This document shows positions 18,290 through 27,220 of a stretch of 64,000 bases of DNA, one piece after another (position 1 is the stretch's first letter; every line of letters begins with the position of its first letter). Made by a program: the position numbers and the translations under genes. The notes below the pieces were generated by a model, which saw nothing but the letters and a program-made list of their open reading frames with translations, was not told where the DNA came from and made no database searches. The DNA comes from Planctomycetaceae bacterium (GTDB lineage Bacteria > Planctomycetota > Planctomycetia > Gemmatales > Gemmataceae): NCBI GenBank assembly GCA_013823135.1, contig PNLP01000006.1:1-64000 (forward strand). Reading direction: 5' to 3'.

Positions 18290-21067
18290 TCACTTGTCGG
18301 GTTTCGCAACTGGGCGAAGGATCTTCAACCAGTTCTCGGGGACTACGGCCATTGTGCCGTGCGTGAAACCCGCAGACTTGAATGGGTTCGCCCCGGCAGC
18401 GCCGGCTTGCACTAACCCTGTCGCCATGCCACCAAGGTAGCCTGTAGCGAGGCCCGGTCCACGCATCGCTGGCCCTGCGATATCCAATGAATCCGGTCCA
18501 AACAGGTCAGGCTTGCCGCGGAGAGCCAACCCCGTTCCGCCACCAAACACATCCCCCTTCACCGGAACCCCAATCGTGTTGGCACCCAGCGAATCTCCCG
18601 GAATACCGACGCCGGCTTCGGGGGTAACGTAAGAGCGAAACACGGCACGCCCCTCACCCGGCTTCCCCGAGAGTGTCTCGATCACGATTCGGGGATGCAC
18701 TTCGACTTTCCGCTTCAATCCGGGCAGCAGCGCCTCGGGCTCGTAGCCTTTGGCGACAGCGAGAGCGTAGCGGCCCGGTTCCTTCACGGTGAATTCGAGC
18801 ACCTGCTCGAACACCACGTAGGTTCGTGTGAACAACAACGGGTACGGTCCACCAGCCGAGCGGGCATCTTCGGCCATCTCATCGCTTGGGATCTTCTCAC
18901 CCTTGGGATCGAGTTGCCGGAAGAGACGTAATACGACCGGATATGCGGGGCGATCAACCGATGGGAAGTTCGGGTCGGTTGGCTCACGCCACTGAATCGT
19001 GATTCGAAGCCTTGCACCAGCGGGCAAATCCCCAGTGGTTTCGCCCGTCGCGCTCTGGAAGCCGAGGAAGTTCATGTCCGCCGACCAGTTCATCGGCGGA
19101 AGCGGTTGGTTGGGTGATGCGAACTCCATCGCCCCGTCGGTGTTCGGGTCGAGAAATGGCCCACCCCACACCGCAGCGCCTGCAGCGCTGGCCGCTTGCA
19201 CCCACACCAGCGGAGGTGGGGGAGCCGCTAACAGATCACCCGCATTTTTCACGATGCGTGGAGGAAGTGGCACCGCAAGTTGCTCCAGCGTGCGGCTCAA
19301 CTGGCTCAGGGCATCTAGCGGGTACCCGCTTTCCCATTCCAGGGTGTTCACAATCACCCGTGTGCCGACAAGTGCTGAAAGAACGCTCTTTTGGAACACG
19401 TTGAACCGCTCGATTCGCTGCGTGAGTGCGACCTGATCGGCTAGCACAGCATCGAGAGCGATCTTCGCTCGAACGCGGCGTGCCTTCGTAGGCTCGTCGT
19501 CGGCAAGGTCGTCGAACGCGAGGCGATACTCGGTCACAACGATTTCTTTTCGTCGGGTCAACTCCGCGGTCTTGTTCGAGATATCGACAAGACGCGAGCG
19601 AAGTGCATCGGAGAAAGTGGCTTCCTTCCGCACAACCCGAACGATGCCAAACAACTGGAATATGGCTCCGGGGTCAACGCGGACCAGCACCAACTCCGCG
19701 TCAGGCGCGGCAACCGCGAGTGCCAGTGCTGCCGATGTCCCGAGACCAGCGCGGTTCGGGTCCACCGGGGACGGGAGAATGTCCGGGTTGAGTTCTGTCG
19801 TGAGATCGAGAATCCGCGTCTTCTTGGGCAGCCCTTTACCGATCAACTTCTCAGCACCCGAGAAGTCCGATCCGATTACGAGCACCTTCACCCCATCGCC
19901 TGTGTAGCCAAGTCGGTGCATCGCCTCAACACCGGAGGCGGTGAGAACAGATCCCGCCGAGGCAGGCTTCCCAGGTGCCGGGATCGGGGAGATGGTTTCG
20001 CTTGCCTGTCGCGGGAGGCGAACCGAGAGCACATCCGCTTGTTGTGCGAACCGCTCGACATCAGCAGGCCGATCGAAGCGAATGCTCGCGAGGTTCCCGG
20101 CGGCCCCATCAAGTGCAGCACCTTCGGTCAGTGCGGGGAGGCCATCGGAACCCTTGAGTGGATTGCCATCCGCATCGCGCTTCACGGTCGGCGAAAAACC
20201 GCTGGTGAGCTTCGAGCGGAGTTCTTCCAATTTGCTATCGATAGGTTCTGCAAACAGAACGATCACCCGCAGCGGGATTTCCTTCTGTGCGGGGTCTGCG
20301 AGAATAGCTCGCAAATCTGGTGGCATTTTCGCCCGTGTGGGAGGTACTACCTCGGGCACGTAGGCCGGTAGCGCTTCTGCTGGCGGCATCACCTCAACCC
20401 ACCGAAGCGGGTTCCGATCTGCGAAAGGTCGCGGGAGCCGATCGAGCGGTGTCTCAGTGAGGAACCAGCCAGCGGGTTCGGTTCGAAGATCCTTTACGAG
20501 TCGATCCAGGTATTTGTAGGGGATCGTACCCTTAAGTTGCTTGTAACCTCGGGTGTCATAACCGAGGGCTTCGCGGAATCCCATCCGTTCAAGTTGTTGC
20601 AATGTCTGGAAGTGGAAGGCTTGCTGCACAGACGGAATCATGTCCGCGCGGAGTATGATCCGAACTGGGACCGGTTTCGTGCGATCCTCAGGGTACATGT
20701 ATCCAGTCGGTGCAAACAGAATCTGTTCCACCCGCGGGTCGTCAAGCAACTGGAGAACCTTATCTGATGCCGCGGTCCCCGTGAACCGCTCGGCGTTGGG
20801 ATCGAGGATATCGAGGTCGCGGTCTGGGTCATCCTTACGGGAGTCCTCGAAGCCAAGTGCAGTGAGGTGCTTCTCCAAACCACGGAACTGCCGAACACGT
20901 TCGTCGCGGTCGGCGCGGATTCGATAGCGAATCTGCACATCAACTTTCTCAGTACGTGGTGGCTCCTTGACACGCGGTTCATCCTGACCTTGGGCTAGGA
21001 CGGCGCTGGAGCCAATCAGAATGGCCAAGGTGACTGTTGCAAGTCGTGTATATGTCATGGTTGGCAT
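18290..21067 (-). CDS. large secreted protein with a degenerate subtilase-like core
   Basis: 925 residues with a signal peptide (MTYTRLATVTLAILIGSSAV; the second Met at 21058 has the better ribosome site). Residues about 385-650 follow the S8 subtilase order: GDGVKVLVIGSDFSG at the catalytic-Asp strand, then GLGTSAALALAVAAPDAELVLVRV where active enzymes have HGTxVA and APxAxLxxVKV, then VWVQAASAAGAAVWGG near the oxyanion/Asn region. The His is Gly/Leu here and no GTSMA serine motif is seen, so it should be catalytically dead. The N-terminal 350 and C-terminal 250 residues are not recognised; a glycine-rich tail follows. Transcribed alone, 241 bases below the M16 gene. Confidence 0.75.
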   Translation of the reverse strand: MPTMTYTRLATVTLAILIGSSAVLAQGQDEPRVKEPPRTEKVDVQIRYRIRADRDERVRQFRGLEKHLTALGFEDSRKDDPDRDLDILDPNAERFTGTAASDKVLQLLDDPRVEQILFAPTGYMYPEDRTKPVPVRIILRADMIPSVQQAFHFQTLQQLERMGFREALGYDTRGYKQLKGTIPYKYLDRLVKDLRTEPAGWFLTETPLDRLPRPFADRNPLRWVEVMPPAEALPAYVPEVVPPTRAKMPPDLRAILADPAQKEIPLRVIVLFAEPIDSKLEELRSKLTSGFSPTVKRDADGNPLKGSDGLPALTEGAALDGAAGNLASIRFDRPADVERFAQQADVLSVRLPRQASETISPIPAPGKPASAGSVLTASGVEAMHRLGYTGDGVKVLVIGSDFSGAEKLIGKGLPKKTRILDLTTELNPDILPSPVDPNRAGLGTSAALALAVAAPDAELVLVRVDPGAIFQLFGIVRVVRKEATFSDALRSRLVDISNKTAELTRRKEIVVTEYRLAFDDLADDEPTKARRVRAKIALDAVLADQVALTQRIERFNVFQKSVLSALVGTRVIVNTLEWESGYPLDALSQLSRTLEQLAVPLPPRIVKNAGDLLAAPPPPLVWVQAASAAGAAVWGGPFLDPNTDGAMEFASPNQPLPPMNWSADMNFLGFQSATGETTGDLPAGARLRITIQWREPTDPNFPSVDRPAYPVVLRLFRQLDPKGEKIPSDEMAEDARSAGGPYPLLFTRTYVVFEQVLEFTVKEPGRYALAVAKGYEPEALLPGLKRKVEVHPRIVIETLSGKPGEGRAVFRSYVTPEAGVGIPGDSLGANTIGVPVKGDVFGGGTGLALRGKPDLFGPDSLDIAGPAMRGPGLATGYLGGMATGLVQAGAAGANPFKSAGFTHGTMAVVPENWLKILRPVAKPDK

Positions 21068-21308
21068 CCCGATTCAGGCGCTTCTTCCCAATATCATCGT
21101 CTCCCAGGCAATGTGAGATTCCAAGCTGAGTTGCGGAAAGTTGTCTCTGGCTCTGTAGAGGTATGAAACGTGGGAGTAACCGGAAGGGTTTCGCAGTATC
21201 CGAGGCCAGTTAGGAACTGTGTGAGGACAGCGACTGCTGTTGCGGTGGGGTGTATCTTGCGGATTGTCGGGAATGATGCGGCCTTGCCGCCGCACCAAAC
21301 CATCCCGT

Positions 21309-22562
21309 TCAGACTACGTGGCCTTCGACGCCATCCAGCTTTGTGCCTGGTCCAAACGCAACCGTTGTCAGACGATCGACTGGATACTTGTCGAGGTAGG
21401 CTCGCACGTCGTCAAGGGTTACTGCGTCGTAGTTCGCGAGTTCCTTGTCCACGTCGCGATATTCGCCGGTGTACGCCCACATCGAGGCTATCGAGTTCAT
21501 ACGACCCATTGGCCGCTCGCTGCCTCGCACCCATCGCGACGTGATCTTGCTCTTGGCTAGCTTCAGTTCGTCCGCAGTTAGTCCATTTCGCTGAACATCA
21601 GTGAGAACCTTCCGCACGATGGAAAGGTTTCGTTCCGCGTGCTCCAACTCGCTGGTGAACGAGGCATACACGACCCCGCTTCCATCGTTCTCGTAGTAAC
21701 TGCAATCGGCGGAGTCCGCGAGTCCTGGGTCGATGAGTGCCCAGTAAAGATGGCTCCCCGAATCGTCCCCGACCGCGAGAGCCATGGTGTCTGCTGCGTA
21801 CCGCATTTTCGAGTCGGCTGGAGGACCGCCTGCCAGAAACAGCACGTATTCCTGTTGCACCTTTGGCCGCGTCAGTACATGGAGGCCACCAACGCCAGTC
21901 CACTCGGTTCGGTGGGTGCGGCCAACCTCTGCCGTGTTCCAGCCAGAACAGGCGGCAGTGGCGAGCCTGACCAGCTCATTCCAGTCATAGTTTCCGGCGA
22001 CAGACAAGATGATGTTGTTCGCAGCGTAGCGTCGGGTGAAGTACGCTTGCATCTGATCGCGGGTCAACGCGCCGACGCTTGCTTGCGTGCCGAGGACGCT
22101 GTTTCCGAGCGGATGCCCGCCATAGTAGATGCGGCGGGCGTTCTCGCCTGCCACGGAACCCGGTTGATCCTCATACATCTTGATCTCTTCGATGATGACT
22201 TTCTTCTCGGTATTGAAGTCGTCATCGCGGAGGCTTGGGCGAAGGATGTCGCCCAGAATGTCGACCATTTGAGGCAGGTATTCCGGAAGCCCGGCTGCGT
22301 AGTAGACAGTATTCTCTTCGCTCGTGTAGGCGTTCGGGCTGGAACCAATGCGATCGAAGTCGAGGTTGACCTGCTCGGCCGTGCGTCGAGGCGTGCCCTT
22401 GAACATCATGTGTTCGAGGAAGTGCGACACGCCCGCTTCGGGCACGGTTTCGTCACGAGAACCCGTGCGAACGAAGAATCCGATCGCAACCGAACGTGCC
22501 GATGGACTCGTTTCACCGATGATGGTGAGGCCGTTCGGAAGGCGCGTGTTATAGAAGGGCAT
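21309..22562 (-). CDS. M16-family zinc metallopeptidase, catalytic-type subunit
   Basis: About 417 residues. The inverted zinc motif HxxEH is present as His47-Phe-Leu-Glu50-His51 in VSHFLEHMMFKGT, with the third ligand in EEIKMYED about 76 residues on. The domain layout is that of mitochondrial-processing-peptidase-like M16B proteins. Start at 22562 (MPFYNTRLPNG) is chosen for the GGAG seven bases upstream; a TTG at 22598 would overlap the stop of the small gene before it. It is last in a three-gene unit with a 45-residue membrane protein and an M16 partner lacking the zinc site. Confidence 0.93.
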   Translation of the reverse strand: MPFYNTRLPNGLTIIGETSPSARSVAIGFFVRTGSRDETVPEAGVSHFLEHMMFKGTPRRTAEQVNLDFDRIGSSPNAYTSEENTVYYAAGLPEYLPQMVDILGDILRPSLRDDDFNTEKKVIIEEIKMYEDQPGSVAGENARRIYYGGHPLGNSVLGTQASVGALTRDQMQAYFTRRYAANNIILSVAGNYDWNELVRLATAACSGWNTAEVGRTHRTEWTGVGGLHVLTRPKVQQEYVLFLAGGPPADSKMRYAADTMALAVGDDSGSHLYWALIDPGLADSADCSYYENDGSGVVYASFTSELEHAERNLSIVRKVLTDVQRNGLTADELKLAKSKITSRWVRGSERPMGRMNSIASMWAYTGEYRDVDKELANYDAVTLDDVRAYLDKYPVDRLTTVAFGPGTKLDGVEGHVV

Positions 22563-22594
22563 TGCAATCTCCGACGAAGATTCTGTCGACTGAA

Positions 22595-22732
22595 TCAAGC
22601 GTAACCGCGGAACCAGAACACCCAGGCCAGCACGCCGGCCAGAGTGAAGATTACGCCGCCGAGGTACAGGAAAACGAGCGGGGCGAGGCGTTCATCAGGC
22701 TCACGAACGATCGAGCGTTTGAGGCCATCCAT
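22595..22732 (-). CDS. 45-residue single-pass membrane protein between two M16 subunits
   Basis: Short reading frame starting ATG at 22732 and ending TGA at 22595-22597. A charged N-terminus (DGLKRSIVREPDERLAP) is followed by one hydrophobic helix (residues about 18-41, LVFLYLGGVIFTLAGVLAWV) and a short RGYA tail. It begins three bases after the stop of the upstream M16 gene and its stop lies 32 bases before the next M16 start, so it is translationally placed inside the pair. It is probably a membrane anchor or partner for the peptidase; no family is recognised. Confidence 0.7.
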   Translation of the reverse strand: MDGLKRSIVREPDERLAPLVFLYLGGVIFTLAGVLAWVFWFRGYA

Positions 22733-22735
22733 TCG

Positions 22736-23971
22736 TCACTCCGGCATAGTGAGGGGCGCGGGGCCGAGCGTAACCAGTGTCACGTCGCGGACCGGGAACT
22801 TCGCGAGGTGGTCAACTACCAACCCCGGCGTGAGGCCGTCAATGGCCGCTTGCACTTCGTCGAACGATCGAACTCGGCCGAGGTGATACCAGTCGGAAGC
22901 AATCGACCCGGCCCGCGAGGAAGTCGATTCTTCCTGCATGATCAGTGAGGACTTGAGCCCTGCCTTCACGCGAAGGATTTCATCCTCGGTCACCCCATCC
23001 TTGAGCTTTCGGAGTTCGGCCATCGTCACGTCGAGGGTTTGCTGTGCCCGATCTGCCCCTGTTCCTGCGTAGCCGATGATTGTCCCGCGATCCTTGAACG
23101 TCTCGTGCCGAACGCCAACCGAGTAGCACAGGCCACGTTTTTCACGTACTTCCGTGAAGAGGCGGGCGCTCATTCCGCCGGAAAGCACGCTCTCTGCGGC
23201 CCGCGCGGAGTAATAATCGGGATGTGTGACAGGAACACTTGCATAGGCAATCGCGATGTGCGTTTGAGCCGTCTCTTTCGAGATGTGTGTCGAAACGGGA
23301 TTTCGCGGAATCGGCGTGAGGTCCGGCTCTTTACCGCGTTTCCACCCCCCAAACAGGCGTTCAACTTGTGCCTTGAGTGGTTCCCACTCCACGTTTCCCG
23401 CAACGGACAGAATCGTTCCGTTTGGGCGAAATAGTCTTGAGTGGTAGCTCCGCACCGCGTCCGGAGTCAAAGACTCGATATCCTCAATCGTGCCGCGACG
23501 GTCCTTGTCCAGAGGGGAAGGGTAGTAGTTTTTTCGGAGTTCGATCATCACCTTGGCTTGCGGTGCGTCTTCGAGCGCCTCAATGTCCTGAATTGCAAGC
23601 GATTGAACCGGTTCTAGCTCCGCTTCTGGGAGGTGGGGCCGAAGGAGAATATCAGCGTAGATATCGAGTGCAGGTGGTACATTCCGGGCGAGGGTCGATC
23701 CCCAGAATCGCATGTTGTAAACGCCAACGCTTTCATCACGATCAACGCCCAAGCCATCGAGAGCAAGCGACAACGCCCGGCTATCTCGGCTCCCGGCACC
23801 ACGGGTAATCATGTCCGCAAGAACGGACGCGACACCAAGATGACCTGTGGGGTCATTCGCGCAACCAGCCGGGACGAGGAAGTTGAACGCCGCTGATCGG
23901 ACGTGCTCCATACGCTCCGCAAGGAGGACTAATCCGTTTGCCAGCGTATGTTGGAAGACCTGTTGCCTCAC
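22736..23971 (-). CDS. M16-family peptidase-like protein, non-catalytic subunit type
   Basis: 411 residues of M16 fold (MRQQVFQHTLANGLVLLAE start, TEVREKRGLCYSVGV in the C-terminal half, which is the conserved R/Y substrate-holding motif). Where the active partner has HFLEH this protein reads GHLGVASVLADM, so the zinc site is absent. Bacterial M16B enzymes often work as active/inactive heterodimers, and the gene two places downstream has the zinc site. The inactive subunit usually keeps the R/Y pair, as here. Confidence 0.92.
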   Translation of the reverse strand: MRQQVFQHTLANGLVLLAERMEHVRSAAFNFLVPAGCANDPTGHLGVASVLADMITRGAGSRDSRALSLALDGLGVDRDESVGVYNMRFWGSTLARNVPPALDIYADILLRPHLPEAELEPVQSLAIQDIEALEDAPQAKVMIELRKNYYPSPLDKDRRGTIEDIESLTPDAVRSYHSRLFRPNGTILSVAGNVEWEPLKAQVERLFGGWKRGKEPDLTPIPRNPVSTHISKETAQTHIAIAYASVPVTHPDYYSARAAESVLSGGMSARLFTEVREKRGLCYSVGVRHETFKDRGTIIGYAGTGADRAQQTLDVTMAELRKLKDGVTEDEILRVKAGLKSSLIMQEESTSSRAGSIASDWYHLGRVRSFDEVQAAIDGLTPGLVVDHLAKFPVRDVTLVTLGPAPLTMPE

Positions 23972-24044
23972 GTCGCCCTCCGTGCAGTTCAGCCCGCGCG
24001 TTTCAACGAGTAGGCTGCCGTTGGGATTCTACGGATCGCACGCT

Positions 24045-24614
24045 TTAAATCCCAACCCCGACGTGATCAGGCACCGCGGGTTTCACCTCGACCTCGCGGT
24101 AAATGGTTTTGTGAGATCGGAAACCGAGCTTCCGATATATGCGAACGGCCGGCAGATTCAAAGCGGTTACCTCCAAAAACGCGCGTTTCACGCCCACAGC
24201 CTGGAACCCCTCCAATGCCTTCAGAAGAAGGGCTCGGCCAATTCCTGCACCGCGAAAATCTGCCACCACACCAAGGTTCTGAACGCCGCCGGAACCACTC
24301 TCGTCGAGCAACCCCTGAACCGTTGCCACGGAGCAATGCTGATTCGCCACAAGCCATGTTGCTCCGGGGCAGAAGCCCGGCCTGTTCGCAATCGCTGTCA
24401 TCAAATCACGGCAACCTTGCAGATTGGAGAGACACGGGAACACCTCGGCATCGGTTTCACCCGCGAAGCCAGCACAGAGCACCTGAGCGTGGAGATCGAG
24501 AAGTTGCAGGGACCACGGAAGCCAGTAGAAACCCTTCGGCAACTCAGCCGGAGGGCGAGTGTGCCGGAGTTCCAACTCCATACGGTGCCTTTTGAAGTAC
24601 TTCACCTTTGGCAT
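24045..24614 (-). CDS. GNAT-family N-acetyltransferase
   Basis: 189 residues. The acetyl-CoA binding motif A is visible as LGVVADFRGAGIGRALLLKALEGF, followed by LEVTALNLPAVRIYRKLGFRSHKT (motif B). The first 90 residues carry no recognised domain. The substrate is unknown. It lies between the Ser/Thr kinase (41 bases upstream) and the M16 pair (73 bases downstream) on the same strand, so it may share their transcript. Confidence 0.85.
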   Translation of the reverse strand: MPKVKYFKRHRMELELRHTRPPAELPKGFYWLPWSLQLLDLHAQVLCAGFAGETDAEVFPCLSNLQGCRDLMTAIANRPGFCPGATWLVANQHCSVATVQGLLDESGSGGVQNLGVVADFRGAGIGRALLLKALEGFQAVGVKRAFLEVTALNLPAVRIYRKLGFRSHKTIYREVEVKPAVPDHVGVGI

Positions 24615-24655
24615 GTCACGAACGCACCTCGCTGTGAGCGGTGGACGGAGCCGTC

Positions 24656-25957
24656 TTAGAATCGCCGTAATTGCGTAAACAACAGCCCGAGGACAAGCAT
24701 CGCGACTATTATCCCAACGACAAGTAACCAGGACGGTTGCGTGTCCCTATCATCGGGGAGCGACATCAACTCGGCAGGGTCAGTTGGTTCAACATTGGAA
24801 CCACTTGGGGTTTCGTCCCGCGAGTCATCAGTCCACAGTTCGGGGTGAATGTCGGGAGCGTCCACGGCGACAACGGCATCGTGTAAGGAGAGGTTAAACA
24901 CCGTTCGCGGTACCGTGGCGAAAGGGAGGAGGAGTTCTCGGGTGACCTTACCAGAGGCAGGTCGGTCGGAGGGATTCTTTGACATGAGTTGCTCGATGAT
25001 GCGAACGAATTCCGTTGGCACCTCTGCGTTCAACTCCGAAATTGGCGTTGGACTCATGGTCTGCTGCCGCCGAATCTTGTCCTTGGCCGTTCCGCCGGGG
25101 AAGGGTGGTGTTCCCGTCAAGACATAGTAGAGCGAACAGCCAAGCGAGTAGAGATCGGACGCCGGCCGTGCCGCAGTTGCGTCGCGTGCCTGTTCAGGGG
25201 AGATGAAGTTCATTGTGCCCACGATGTATCCTGCGCTGCCAACGATTGTAGGATCGTCGGGAAGCGGTTCGCCAGGTGCGAATGCAAAACCCAGGTCGAG
25301 GATTTTCGCTCGTCCATCTTGTGTGAGGATCACGTTCGCAGGCTTGACATCGCGGTGGACGAGACCCTGTTCGTGAAGCCCACTCAACCCCGCCGCCACA
25401 TCTGCGAACCACCGGGCTGCTTCACCAACTGTCAGGCGACCACTGTTGGTCACGATCTGCCCTACAGTCTTCCCGGGGACGTACTCCATCGCTAAGTAGG
25501 GAACGCCGTCTGCTTCGCCTCCTGCCAAAGTGCGAACCACGTGTGGGTGATTCACGCGTTTCCCGAGATCAATCTCTCGCTGAAATCGGGCCAACATCCG
25601 GGCTTCACAGCGTGCGACCTTCGGCGGAAGAACCTTGAGTGCGACGAGGATCTCGTCGCCGAGTTGTTCCGCGAGGCGGGTGTCCCGCGCGAGGTAGACC
25701 GTGCCCATTCCTCCACGACCAAGCGGAGCGAGGATGTGGTAAGGTCCCAGGACGAGACCTTGCCAACGCCCACGCAGCAATTTCCCAGCCTGGAAGTGTG
25801 TCAGGTCACCACTACGAACGAGGGCATCGGCAATCTCACGGGCAGGCGCGGCCGGACAACGCGATGCGACCTGCGCAAGAGATGCGGCGTCGAGGATCTG
25901 ACTTCTTGTCGCCAGATCGAGGAATTGCTCGCGCGACACATCTTCTGTCGTGATCAT
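24656..25957 (-). CDS. membrane-anchored eukaryotic-type Ser/Thr protein kinase
   Basis: About 433 residues. A 65-residue N-terminal leader typical of planctomycete kinases (REQFLDLATRSQILDAASLAQV and RSGDLTHFQAGKLLRGRW) precedes a Hanks kinase with LGRGGMGTVYLAR, the lysine in VALKVL, HRDVKPANV and DLGFA in place of DFG. The C-terminal helix WLLVVGIIVAMLVLGLLFTQL is the only membrane segment, which puts the kinase in the cytoplasm. Start at 25957 is chosen because the longer frame would run into cutC. It follows cutC by 34 bases. Confidence 0.92.
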   Translation of the reverse strand: MITTEDVSREQFLDLATRSQILDAASLAQVASRCPAAPAREIADALVRSGDLTHFQAGKLLRGRWQGLVLGPYHILAPLGRGGMGTVYLARDTRLAEQLGDEILVALKVLPPKVARCEARMLARFQREIDLGKRVNHPHVVRTLAGGEADGVPYLAMEYVPGKTVGQIVTNSGRLTVGEAARWFADVAAGLSGLHEQGLVHRDVKPANVILTQDGRAKILDLGFAFAPGEPLPDDPTIVGSAGYIVGTMNFISPEQARDATAARPASDLYSLGCSLYYVLTGTPPFPGGTAKDKIRRQQTMSPTPISELNAEVPTEFVRIIEQLMSKNPSDRPASGKVTRELLLPFATVPRTVFNLSLHDAVVAVDAPDIHPELWTDDSRDETPSGSNVEPTDPAELMSLPDDRDTQPSWLLVVGIIVAMLVLGLLFTQLRRF

Positions 25958-25991
25958 GATGGCGATGATAGCATCTAGAGTGACAGATCGT

Positions 25992-26834
25992 TCAGTGGTG
26001 AGCACCCGTTGAGACCACATTATCCGAAGGAGTAAGAGCCTCGGCGAGGCGATCGAGTTCGCTTCGTGCTGCAACAACCTGATCCCGGCTCACCCGCATT
26101 CGTGTTCCATAACCTCTGTAGCCGTTCTCAGCTGCTGGCGGTAGCACCTCGCTAAAGGAGCCATGGACTTGATCACAACCGCTTGTTTGGATGAGGTATT
26201 CGAGGTTCTCTGCGCGGACCTGTCCGCATGGCAAGACCTCAACCTGTCCTGCGGCTCGGTCCCGTACACGGGCGATCGTCTTGGCACCTTCGGCTGCGGT
26301 GGGTTCTCGACCACTCGTGAGAAGCCGACAAAAACCAAGTTCAATGACCGATGTGAGTGCATCACCCAATAGCGGAGTTCGGTCGAACGCACGATGGAAG
26401 ACTACCGGGATATCCTCGCAGCGGTCGAGGAGACGACGACACACTTCCCGGTTGATGCGGGCGTCCGGGTGGAGTGCCCCGAAGACGAACCCAGCAGGTT
26501 TTGCTCCACGACACAACTCGATGTCTCGCACCATGACATCGACTTCTTCAGTCGAGTACACGAAGTCTCCGCCGCGAGGGCGAATCATCACCCAAATCGG
26601 TAGCTTGGAGGTAGCACGCACACTCAACAGCAAACCGAGAGATGGAGTCAAACCACCGAGGTCGAGTGCAGAGCAAAGTTCTACCCGGTCAGCGCCTCCA
26701 GCTTCCGCAGCCAAAACATCCGATGGTGTTTCGCAACAGACTTCAAGGAGGAATCTCCTTTGTTGTGAGTCGGTACCAGTTGAATCCGGTGCCGATGTGC
26801 GGGTGGAGGAGGAAGGGGAGGTGGGGATCAACAT
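25992..26834 (-). CDS. cutC: CutC-family copper homeostasis-like protein
   Basis: 280 residues, TIM-barrel CutC family: LLEVCCETPSDVLAAEAGGADRVELCSAL, then VMIRPRGGDFVYS, VFHRAFD and LLTSGREPTAAEG. CutC was linked to copper tolerance, though its biochemical role is unsettled. An extra Ser/Thr-rich N-terminal tail of about 25 residues precedes the conserved start. The ATG follows the stop of the lipoprotein gene by two bases, so translation is probably coupled. Confidence 0.93.
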   Translation of the reverse strand: MLIPTSPSSSTRTSAPDSTGTDSQQRRFLLEVCCETPSDVLAAEAGGADRVELCSALDLGGLTPSLGLLLSVRATSKLPIWVMIRPRGGDFVYSTEEVDVMVRDIELCRGAKPAGFVFGALHPDARINREVCRRLLDRCEDIPVVFHRAFDRTPLLGDALTSVIELGFCRLLTSGREPTAAEGAKTIARVRDRAAGQVEVLPCGQVRAENLEYLIQTSGCDQVHGSFSEVLPPAAENGYRGYGTRMRVSRDQVVAARSELDRLAEALTPSDNVVSTGAHH

Positions 26835-26836
26835 GG

Positions 26837-27220
26837 TTACCGCTTGTTTGGCACTGTGAAATCTTGAACTGCAGGTGCTGCGGGGAGGTCGAAGGCGACC
26901 GAATACTCAGCGAAGAGCGGTGTTCCGCGTGCATCGACTAAACCCTTTGCTTCGCTGGGCTTACCATCGAACCCAATGATCCTGGCCGTGTACGCACCTC
27001 CCATATGACCACGACCAGCGGGAGAAACATACACACCGTCCTTGATATCCGCTAGGAACGCCGGGCCATGGTTTCCCTTAGCCCCGTCAGGAGTAAATAC
27101 GACTTCACCGACGGGAACGAATTTGCCGTCGAACGTAACCTTTCCTGAGACTGGATACGAGGCCGTGCCGCCACACCCGGCAATGAGCAGCCAACTCAGC
27201 AACCCCGTGAGGCGATTCAT
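26837..27220 (-). CDS. small lipoprotein, transthyretin/carboxypeptidase-regulatory-like
   Basis: 127 residues. A signal peptide with lipobox LLIAGC is followed by [25 protein letters not shown], the beta-sandwich start usual for small planctomycete lipoproteins encoded next to DUF1559 genes. Its ATG overlaps the stop of the DUF1559 gene (ATGA). It is probably anchored in the envelope; function is unknown. Confidence 0.85.
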   Translation of the reverse strand: MNRLTGLLSWLLIAGCGGTASYPVSGKVTFDGKFVPVGEVVFTPDGAKGNHGPAFLADIKDGVYVSPAGRGHMGGAYTARIIGFDGKPSEAKGLVDARGTPLFAEYSVAFDLPAAPAVQDFTVPNKR

